A stretch of DNA of 64,000 nt from Cellulomonas flavigena DSM 20109 (lineage in GTDB: Bacteria > Actinomycetota > Actinomycetes > Actinomycetales > Cellulomonadaceae). Both the position numbers and the translations under genes were made by a program. A model generated the notes under the pieces. The model worked only from the letters and a program-made list of their open reading frames with translations. It was not told the origin of the DNA and searched no databases. The stretch spans positions 3,844,001 through 3,908,000 of the forward strand of contig NC_014151.1 of NCBI RefSeq assembly GCF_000092865.1, in the 5' to 3' direction. Shown here in pieces: positions 1 through 5,824 of this stretch; within the stretch, counting starts at the first letter, position 1, and every line of letters starts with the position of its first letter.

Positions 1-370
1 TCCAGGCGATGCCGAACATCGCGCCGGCCTGCTTGCTGACGCCGGCCACGCCCCGGCTGGCGACCGTGATGTGCACGAGGGTGATGGCGAGCGCGACGAG
101 CGCGATGATCGCGAACGCCAGGCCGCCCTGCCCCGTGGAGGTTCGGGTCCCGGAGCTCACGGCGGTCCGCCACTGCACCGCGTAGCCGACGAGCCACGCG
201 ACGCCCCAGACCCCGAAGAGCAGGCGGTCGTCGATCTCCGACTCCCGCACGCGACGCTGCTGGGCGGCGACGATCGCGAGCCCGGCGCGCGGGTCGAGCG
301 GTGCGTCGTCGACGTCGTCCTCGGGAATGCCTTCCGGGTGGACTCCTCCCGGCCGCTGCGTGTCGTCCAC
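1..370 (-). CDS. Membrane protein of unknown function, N-terminal part (cut by window edge)
   Basis: I do not recognise a named family. The 123 visible residues start with an acidic, disordered head (about 1-30), then an alpha-helical stretch and two hydrophobic segments near residues 50-67 and 83-103, so this is a multi-pass membrane protein whose C-terminus lies outside the window. The GTG start at 370 is chosen because GGAGG sits 8 bases upstream. A TTTGC-GAT-GCAAA inverted repeat lies just upstream at 444-456, so transcription is probably controlled by a DNA-binding protein. It is divergent from the CPBP gene at 572. Confidence 0.7.
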   Translation of the reverse strand, partial: MDDTQRPGGVHPEGIPEDDVDDAPLDPRAGLAIVAAQQRRVRESEIDDRLLFGVWGVAWLVGYAVQWRTAVSSGTRTSTGQGGLAFAIIALVALAITLVHITVASRGVAGVSKQAGAMFGIAW

Positions 371-443
371 CGCGCGTCCTCCGTCCTCGTCGTCCTGCGT
401 CGCGTCGTCCGGGAACCACGCCGCGGTGCGCGGCGCGATCAAC

Positions 444-456
444 TTTGCGATGCAAA
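444..456. promoter_or_regulatory. Operator-like inverted repeat TTTGC-GAT-GCAAA
   Basis: Perfect 5-base arms around a 3-base spacer in the AT-richest stretch of the region, followed by a further CTTTGC half-site at 460-465. It lies 74 bases upstream of the membrane-protein start at 370 and about 115 bases upstream of the CPBP gene. It would suit a winged-helix repressor; the regulator gene itself is not visible here and may lie beyond the left edge. Confidence 0.4.
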
Positions 457-558
457 CTACTTTGCCCGCCCGGCGCCCTGGGCGTCAAGACCCGACGAAC
501 CGGACGTCCGCACCGCGCGCGGGAGCAGCACGCCCGGTCGGATCCCCGGCGGCGCCGT

Positions 559-564
559 CTACGC
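559..564 (+). promoter_or_regulatory. -10 hexamer TACGCT of a leaderless promoter
   Basis: TACGCT ends 7 bases before the GTG at 572 and no ribosome-binding site precedes that GTG, the layout typical of leaderless actinobacterial mRNAs. Confidence 0.5.
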
Positions 565-571
565 TGCCCCG

Positions 572-1420
572 GTGAGCAGCGCACCGGCCGTCGACGGCGA
601 GGAGCCGACCGGCACGCCGACGACCCGCGACGGGCGCGCCGGGGCACCGCCACCCGGCGAGCGCGCCGTCCGCCGCCGGCTGGGCGCGGAGATCTGGATC
701 GTGCTCGGCCTGTCGCTCGGGCGGTCCGCGGTCTACGCCGTCGTCTCGCTCGTCGCCAAGCTCACCGCCGGGCCACCGCTCGCCGACCAGTCGACGACGC
801 TGAACCCCAGCCAGTCGCCGCGCCCGTACCTCGACCTCACCTACCAGCTGCTGTCGATCGGGTTCGCGCTGCTGCCCGTCGCGCTCGCGCTGTACCTGCT
901 GTCCGCGAACGGCCGCTCGGCGGTGCGGCGCATCGGCCTGGACGGCGCGCGCCCCTGGCGCGACCTCGGGGTCGGGCTCGGCCTCGCCGGCGTCATCGGC
1001 ATCCCCGGGCTCGGGCTGTACGTGGCCGGGCGCGCGCTCGGGATCACCGTCGAGGTGCAGGCGTCCGCGCTGAACGCCGCGTGGTGGACGATCCCCGTAC
1101 TGGTGCTCGCGGCGCTGCAGAACGCGCTGCTCGAGGAGGTCGTCGCCGTCGGCTACCTCATGGAACGGCTGCGCGAGATGCGCTGGGGCACGCCGGCGAT
1201 CATCGCCGCGAGCGCGCTGCTGCGCGGCGCGTACCACCTGTACCAGGGGTGGGGCCCGTTCGTCGGCAACGTCGTCATGGGCGTCGTGTTCGCGGAGTAC
1301 TACCGCCGTCGCCGGCGCGTCATGCCGCTCGTCGTCGCGCACACCGCGCTCGACGTGGTCGCCTTCGTCGGGTACGCGGTGCTGCCCGAGGAGTGGCTGG
1401 AGGCCGTCGGCATCACGTGA
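572..1420 (+). CDS. CPBP family intramembrane metalloprotease
   Basis: A 282-residue multi-pass protein of the CPBP (Abi/CAAX protease-like) family, expected to cleave or process substrates inside the cytoplasmic membrane. It has about eight hydrophobic segments and the family motifs in order: the Glu-Glu pair at 188-189 (LLEEVVAVGYL), His222 in the YHLYQGWG segment and the HTALD motif at 257-261. The Arg often found shortly after the Glu pair is not at the usual place; many actinobacterial members share this variant. The GTG at 572 is preferred over earlier in-frame starts because the upstream residues look non-coding and a leaderless -10 lies just before it. It stands alone and converges on a small HTH gene with a hairpin between them. 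Substrate unknown. Confidence 0.8.
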   Translation: MSSAPAVDGEEPTGTPTTRDGRAGAPPPGERAVRRRLGAEIWIVLGLSLGRSAVYAVVSLVAKLTAGPPLADQSTTLNPSQSPRPYLDLTYQLLSIGFALLPVALALYLLSANGRSAVRRIGLDGARPWRDLGVGLGLAGVIGIPGLGLYVAGRALGITVEVQASALNAAWWTIPVLVLAALQNALLEEVVAVGYLMERLREMRWGTPAIIAASALLRGAYHLYQGWGPFVGNVVMGVVFAEYYRRRRRVMPLVVAHTALDVVAFVGYAVLPEEWLEAVGIT

Positions 1421-1467
1421 CGCGGGGCTCGATCGACCGCTCGCGCCCGAAGGGGGTGGATCGATCA

Positions 1468-1502
1468 CTCTCTCGCGGGAGGCGGGGGCTTCCGCGTGAG
1501 AG
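1468..1502. terminator. Bidirectional hairpin between convergent genes
   Basis: CTCTCTCGCGGGAG pairs with CTTCCGCGTGAGAG (one mismatch, one G-U). It sits between the ends of the CPBP gene (1420, plus) and the HTH gene (1527, minus), so it can terminate both. A second GATCGACC/GGATCGATC inverted repeat flanks it at about 1430-1466. Confidence 0.55.
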
Positions 1503-1526
1503 GGCGATCCGATCAGGCGGGCGGGG

Positions 1527-1748
1527 TCAGCGGCGGCCGTACTTGCGGTGGACGGCCTGCTTGCTGACGCCGAGCATCGTGGCGATCGCGGCCCACGGGA
1601 CCCCCGCGGCCCGCGCGCGTCGCACGGCGACGGCCTCGCGACGGTCGACCTCGGTGCGCAGGCGGTGCAGGGCGAGCAGGGCGCCGAGCGGGTCGTCGTC
1701 CTCGGCGCGGGCGACCAGTGCGGCCATGTCGGCCTCCTCCTGGGGCAT
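1527..1748 (-). CDS. Small helix-turn-helix DNA-binding protein (73 aa)
   Basis: A 73-residue basic protein whose last 30 residues form a helix-turn-helix (VPWAAIATMLGVSKQAVHRK), typical of small actinobacterial proteins annotated only as HTH or hypothetical. The acidic N-terminal half is helical. The ATG at 1748 has AGGAG about 7 bases upstream. The recognition helix SKQAVHR resembles Xre or sigma region-4 folds. Two near-identical palindromes lie directly upstream (1777-1792 and 1809-1824), so autoregulation and control of the divergent gene at 1906 are likely. What signal it responds to cannot be read from the sequence. Confidence 0.75.
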   Translation of the reverse strand: MPQEEADMAALVARAEDDDPLGALLALHRLRTEVDRREAVAVRRARAAGVPWAAIATMLGVSKQAVHRKYGRR

Positions 1749-1776
1749 CGTGGAACTCCTGGGTGGGTGCGACGTC

Positions 1777-1792
1777 GTCAACACAGGTTGAC
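1777..1792. promoter_or_regulatory. Operator-like palindrome, copy 1
   Basis: GTCAAC-ACAG-GTTGAC, 6-base arms. Its centre is 32 bases (about three helical turns) from that of the second copy, so two dimers could bind on the same DNA face between the HTH gene and the divergent fusion gene. Confidence 0.55.
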
Positions 1793-1808
1793 GCACGGCG
1801 CGTCGCAC

Positions 1809-1824
1809 GTCAACACATGTTGAC
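1809..1824. promoter_or_regulatory. Operator-like palindrome, copy 2
   Basis: GTCAACA-CA-TGTTGAC, 7-base arms. Near-duplicate of the copy at 1777-1792. It lies about 70 bases upstream of the -10 of the plus-strand gene. Confidence 0.6.
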
Positions 1825-1892
1825 CCTCGAGGATGAGACGCGGACCTGCACGACCCACCGCGAGGAGGACGAGCGCGCGCAGGTCCGCTGCC

Positions 1893-1898
1893 TAGACT
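1893..1898 (+). promoter_or_regulatory. -10 hexamer TAGACT of a leaderless promoter
   Basis: TAGACT ends 7 bases before the ATG at 1906; no Shine-Dalgarno sequence lies between them. Confidence 0.6.
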
Positions 1899-1905
1899 CG
1901 CCAGC

Positions 1906-4527
1906 ATGCACGCCTCGTCGACGCCAGCACCCGACGGTGCCGACGTCGACGCCGCCCCCGGACCCGCCACCGCGCGCGAGGCGCCCACGACCAGCGCGAC
2001 CCCCGCCCGCACCGTCCCGGACGGCACGAACACGTCACCGCCGACCTCGCCCGTGCGCGCCGTGCGCTCCCGTGTGGACGTGCAGGACGTGCGCCCACCG
2101 CGCGTCCACCACCCCAGCGACCTGCTGGGCGCGACGCTGACGACGCTGCTCGCCGTCGTCGTCGTCGTCCTCGCGACGTACGCGCAGAACACCACCACCG
2201 GCGTCGCCGAGGACGTGCAGGGCTTCGCGACGCTGCTGCGGCGCATCCTGTTCGTCCCCGTCAACGTGCTCGTCGGCTTCACCACCGTCGTCGTGCCCAT
2301 CGCGGTGCTCACCGAGCTCGCGCTGCGACGCCTGGGCCGCCAGCTCCTGCAGGCGGTCCTCGCGGCCGCCGGCGCCATGGTCGTCGTCGCCGCGCTGCAC
2401 TGGACGTTCCTCACGTTCGGCTCCGCCGAGCTCGTGCAGGGCCTGTCGGTACGGCTCGGCGGCCAGTGGCGCCTGACGATCCCCGAGTACACCGCGATGC
2501 TCACGGGCCTGCTCACCGTCGCCGGGCCGCGCGGCCGCCGGCGCAGCGTGGCGTGGTCCTGGAACCTGCTGTGGCTGACGACGGGCGTCGTGCTCATCAC
2601 CGCCGCCGGCTCCCTGCCCGGGCTGGGGCTGTCCCTGCTCGTCGGGCGCGTCGCCGGGCTCGGCGTGCGCTACCTCGGCGGCGTCGACCCCGAGCGGGCC
2701 TACGGTGACGCGCTGCTCGCGGGCATCCGACGCGCCGGCGTCGAACCCGCGGACGTCGTACGCGTCCCCGACCCCGCGCTCGACGCCGACCGCACCCTCG
2801 CCACGCAGGACGCGCTCGCGATGCTGCCGCCGGCGACACCCGCGCAGCTCGCGCTCGTGCGGGCCTCCGGCGACCGCGTCTACGACGTCACCACCGACGA
2901 CGGCCGGCACCTCGACCTCATCGTCTTCGACGGCGACCGGCAGGTCGTCGGCATGCTCACCCGGCTGTGGCGCAGCCTGCGGCTCCGCGGCCTCGAGGGC
3001 CGCTCCGCGCTGTCGCTGCGGCGCGCCACCGAACGTGCCGCGTTGCTCTCCTACGCCGCGCGCGCCGCCGGCGTGCGCACCCCGCAGCTGCTGAGCATCG
3101 CCGAGGCCGAGGACTCGATGCTCCTGCTGCAGGAGAGCACCGACGCGGCCGTGCCGTTGTCGGACCTCACGCGTGAGGACATCGGGGACGACGACCTGCA
3201 GGCGATCTGGGAACAGCTGCGCCTCGCGCACGCCGCGGGCATCGCGCACCGCGCCCTCACCGCCGACGTGGTCCTCGTCGACCAGCGACCCGGCGCGCCC
3301 CGCGTCTGGATCACGGCGTGGGAGCAGGGGGACGTCGCGTCGTCGGAGCTCGCGCGACGCATGGACACCATGCAGCTGCTCGCGCTGCTCGCGCTGCGTG
3401 TGGGCGCGGCCCGCGCCGTCGCGTCGGCCGCCGCGATGCTCCCGGACGACGACATCGACGGCATCGGTCCGCTCCTGCAGACCGTCGCGCTCCCCCGCCG
3501 CACGCGTGAGGAGATGCGCGCCCACAAGGAGATCCTCGCCGAGCTGCGCTCCGCGCTCGTGGCGCGCATCCCCGAGGCGGACGTGCAGCCCGCGCAGATC
3601 GTGCGCTTCGGCGCCCGCACGCTGCTCACCATCGTGCTCACGGTCGTCGCGGTCTTCGTCGTCCTCGCGTCCGTCAACGTCGCGCAGATCGGGCCCGTGC
3701 TCGCGCGCAGCGACTGGCGGTTCTCGGTGCTCGCGTTCGGTCTCGGGCTCCTCACCCTCGTGGGCGCGGCGCTCGCGTTCGTCGCGTTCTCGCCCGTGCG
3801 CCTGTCCGTGTGGCGCGCGACGCTCGTGCAGTCCGCCGCGACCTTCGTCGCGCTCGCCGCGCCGGCCGGCATCGGCCCCGCCGCGCTCAACCTGCGCATG
3901 CTCACGCGCCGCGGCGTCAGCGCGTCCCTCGCCGGCGCGACCGTGGCGCTCGTGCAGGTCAGCCAGTTCGTCACCACGCTGCTGCTGCTGCTCGTGCTCA
4001 CCGTGACGTCGGGCGTGCAGTCCCCCACGCCGTTCTCCGTGCCCCCGGCCGTGCTCATCGTCATCGCGGTCGTCGCCGCCGCCGTCGGCGTGGCGCTGCT
4101 GTTCCCCGGCGTGCGCACCTGGGTGCAGCGCACGGTCGGACCGACGTTCCGGCAGACGCTGCCGCGCCTCATCGAGGTCGTCGGGCAGCCGTGGCGGCTC
4201 GCGCTCGCGGTCTTCGGCAACGTGCTCATGACGATGGGCTACGTGCTCGCGTTCGACGCCGCGCTCGTCGCGCTCGGCCAGGAGGCCTCGCTGGTGCAGG
4301 TGGCGCTCGTGTACCTCACGGGCAACACCGCCGGCGCGCTCATCCCCACCCCGGGCGGCATGGGCACCGTCGAGACGGCGCTGGCCGCCGGCCTGTCCGG
4401 GTTCACCGGCACCAACATCGGTGTCGCCTACACGGTGGCGCTGCTGTTCCGCCTGCTGACCTTCTGGCTGCGCATCCCCCTCGGCTGGGTCGCGATGCGC
4501 TACCTGCAGCGCGTCGGCGAGCTCTGA
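1906..4527 (+). CDS. Pseudokinase-like domain fused to lysylphosphatidylglycerol synthase-type flippase domain
   Basis: An 873-residue membrane protein. Residues about 1-75 are a Pro/Thr/Ala-rich head; about 75-260 hold several membrane segments; about 280-540 is soluble and follows the layout of small-molecule kinases, including IAHRALTADVVLVD (His448) where a kinase catalytic loop would be, but the catalytic Asp and the metal-binding Asn are missing, so it looks like a degenerate kinase. Residues about 565-870 form a second set of membrane helices matching the LPG_synthase_TM/UPF0104 family, related to the MprF flippase half, with the family-like GAGLIPTPGGMG region written here as GALIPTPGGMGTVETAL. 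A role in moving or flipping a lipid or cell-wall intermediate is inferred from the family. The ATG at 1906 fits a leaderless promoter. Confidence 0.75.
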   Translation: MHASSTPAPDGADVDAAPGPATAREAPTTSATPARTVPDGTNTSPPTSPVRAVRSRVDVQDVRPPRVHHPSDLLGATLTTLLAVVVVVLATYAQNTTTGVAEDVQGFATLLRRILFVPVNVLVGFTTVVVPIAVLTELALRRLGRQLLQAVLAAAGAMVVVAALHWTFLTFGSAELVQGLSVRLGGQWRLTIPEYTAMLTGLLTVAGPRGRRRSVAWSWNLLWLTTGVVLITAAGSLPGLGLSLLVGRVAGLGVRYLGGVDPERAYGDALLAGIRRAGVEPADVVRVPDPALDADRTLATQDALAMLPPATPAQLALVRASGDRVYDVTTDDGRHLDLIVFDGDRQVVGMLTRLWRSLRLRGLEGRSALSLRRATERAALLSYAARAAGVRTPQLLSIAEAEDSMLLLQESTDAAVPLSDLTREDIGDDDLQAIWEQLRLAHAAGIAHRALTADVVLVDQRPGAPRVWITAWEQGDVASSELARRMDTMQLLALLALRVGAARAVASAAAMLPDDDIDGIGPLLQTVALPRRTREEMRAHKEILAELRSALVARIPEADVQPAQIVRFGARTLLTIVLTVVAVFVVLASVNVAQIGPVLARSDWRFSVLAFGLGLLTLVGAALAFVAFSPVRLSVWRATLVQSAATFVALAAPAGIGPAALNLRMLTRRGVSASLAGATVALVQVSQFVTTLLLLLVLTVTSGVQSPTPFSVPPAVLIVIAVVAAAVGVALLFPGVRTWVQRTVGPTFRQTLPRLIEVVGQPWRLALAVFGNVLMTMGYVLAFDAALVALGQEASLVQVALVYLTGNTAGALIPTPGGMGTVETALAAGLSGFTGTNIGVAYTVALLFRLLTFWLRIPLGWVAMRYLQRVGEL

Positions 4528-4545
4528 GCCGACCGGGGCACAGCA

Positions 4546-4582
4546 CGGCCCCCGTCGTGCCGGGGGCGGACGACGGGGGCCG
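4546..4582. terminator. Strong hairpin between convergent genes
   Basis: CGGCCCCCGTCGT pairs perfectly with ACGACGGGGGCCG over an 11-base loop. It lies between the fusion gene end (4527) and the small minus-strand gene end (4607) and can serve both. Confidence 0.65.
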
Positions 4583-4606
4583 GTGGCTGGTGCGTGAGCC
4601 GGTGGC

Positions 4607-4744
4607 TCAGGCGGCGAGCGCGTCGCGCTGCGCGGGGACGCTCACGGAAGCCTCGAGGCGGGCGGCGATGGCTGCCCAGCGGCCGAGCGGGATGACCTGC
4701 GGCCGGACCTCGTGCGGCTCTGCGGCCGAGTTGCGCTGGTCCAT
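4607..4744 (-). CDS. Small hypothetical protein (45 aa)
   Basis: A 45-codon open frame starting at ATG 4744 with AAGGGG 8 bases upstream and ending in front of a strong terminator. The product is a soluble peptide with an amphipathic helix (LGRWAAIAARLEAS) and no cysteines or membrane segment. A good -10 (TAATGT, 4842-4847 on the minus strand) lies upstream, with a CCCTCC-TTGC-GGAGGG hairpin in the leader. Promoter, RBS and terminator together make it a credible gene; function unknown. Confidence 0.5.
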   Translation of the reverse strand: MDQRNSAAEPHEVRPQVIPLGRWAAIAARLEASVSVPAQRDALAA

Positions 4745-4801
4745 GACGAACCCCTTCGTTCGGTAGCCCGGCTGACCGCGTGGGTCCCGTGGCTTTGCGT
4801 C

Positions 4802-4817
4802 CCCTCCTTGCGGAGGG
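4802..4817. promoter_or_regulatory. Leader hairpin upstream of the 45-aa gene
   Basis: CCCTCC-TTGC-GGAGGG is a perfect 6-base stem with a 4-base loop, between the -10 (4842-4847) and the RBS of the minus-strand small gene. It could be an attenuator or mRNA-stability element. A CTGAC-AA-GTCAG palindrome lies just beyond it at 4830-4841, next to the -10, and could be an operator. Confidence 0.35.
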
Positions 4818-4959
4818 TTTGCCGTTTCGCTGACAAGTCAGACATTAGACGGCTCTCACGAGGAACGGAAGGTGTCCGGGTCACTTGTCCTGGACACCGG
4901 CCCAATTCACCCGGACGGCCGGTACCTGGGACGCGGCGCGCGGGCGGATCGGGTGGTGC

Positions 4960-4997
4960 GAGGCCCGGCCACCCGTCCGTTCGGGTGACCGGGCCTC
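4960..4997. terminator. Hairpin after csbD-like gene
   Basis: GAGGCCCGG...CCGGGCCTC with an inner CCCG/CGGG stem, about 20 bases past the stop of the minus-strand CsbD gene. Confidence 0.6.
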
Positions 4998-5019
4998 GTC
5001 CCGGAGGTCGTGCGGTGGG

Positions 5020-5190
5020 TCAGCGGAAGGCGTCCTTGACGCTCTCGCCGGCCTGCTTGAGGTTGGCCGACGTCTGGTCCGCGCGGCCCTCGGCCTCGCG
5101 CTCCTCGTCGCCCGTCGCCTTGCCCACGGCCTCCTTCGCCTTGCCGCCGGCCTCCTGCGCGGAGTTCTTCAGCTTGTCGTCCAGGCCCAT
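5020..5190 (-). CDS. CsbD family stress-response protein
   Basis: A 56-residue, strongly charged, helical protein with the CsbD layout: MGLDDKLKNSAQEAGGKAKE followed by a second Lys/Glu-rich helix and ending in KDAFR. CsbD proteins are abundant under general stress in many bacteria, but their biochemical role is unknown. Start ATG 5190 with AAGGGAG about 8 bases upstream. A -10-like TAGCGT (minus strand, 5222-5227) lies about 30 bases upstream and a terminator follows at 4960-4997, so it is monocistronic. Confidence 0.9.
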   Translation of the reverse strand: MGLDDKLKNSAQEAGGKAKEAVGKATGDEEREAEGRADQTSANLKQAGESVKDAFR

Positions 5191-5224
5191 GGGGGGACTC
5201 CCTTCATCGGTGGTCCCCACGACG

Positions 5225-5824
5225 CTAGGTCGCGTCCGGCGAGCCCGCATCCGGAGCGCCCTCGTCCCGCAGGCGCGGCTCGGTGCGGCGTGCGGGCACG
5301 ACACCCGACTTGTCGGCGTAGAACGCCCGCACGACGTCCATGTCCGCGCGCACGTCACCGGTCAGCTCGATGGTCGGCCCCAGGCCCGTCGTCATCGTCG
5401 TGCGGTCCACGTACCCCAGGGTCACCGGCAGGTTCGCCGCCCGAGCGATGCGGTAGAAGCCCGACTTCCACCCGGAGCCGGACCGCGTGCCCTCGGGCGT
5501 CACGACGAGGTAGAACCGCTCACCGGCAGCCATGCGCGCCACCAGGTCGTCCACGAGGCCCGCGGGGTCCCGCCGGTCCACCGGGATGCCGCCCAGCGCA
5601 CGCATCATCGGGCCCGCCGGGCCCTGGAACAGCGTGTGCTTGCCCAGCCACCGGAACGGCAGATCCTGCTCCCACGCGATCCCCAGCATCAGGACGAAGT
5701 CCCAGTTCGACGTGTGCGGCGCGCCGATGAGGATGCCCGCGCCGCCACGCGGCACCCGCTCGGTGCGCAGCTCCCACCTGCTCACGCGCCAGAATGCCCG
5801 CGCCACCGCGCGACGCACGCTCAC
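5225..5824 (-). CDS. 1-acyl-glycerol-3-phosphate acyltransferase-like protein
   Basis: A 199-residue PlsC-family acyltransferase, expected to move an acyl group from acyl-CoA or acyl carrier protein to a lipid acceptor at the membrane. Motif I is HTSNWD (His37-Asp42), the GGIPVDRR block around 78-85 matches motif II and PEGTR at 110-114 matches motif III. It has no clear transmembrane helix, as in the short soluble-like members. The GTG at 5824 overlaps the stop of the bacteriophytochrome gene (GTGA), so the two are translationally coupled. The exact acceptor lipid cannot be told; the coupling to a photoreceptor is unusual. Confidence 0.85.
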   Translation of the reverse strand: MSVRRAVARAFWRVSRWELRTERVPRGGAGILIGAPHTSNWDFVLMLGIAWEQDLPFRWLGKHTLFQGPAGPMMRALGGIPVDRRDPAGLVDDLVARMAAGERFYLVVTPEGTRSGSGWKSGFYRIARAANLPVTLGYVDRTTMTTGLGPTIELTGDVRADMDVVRAFYADKSGVVPARRTEPRLRDEGAPDAGSPDAT

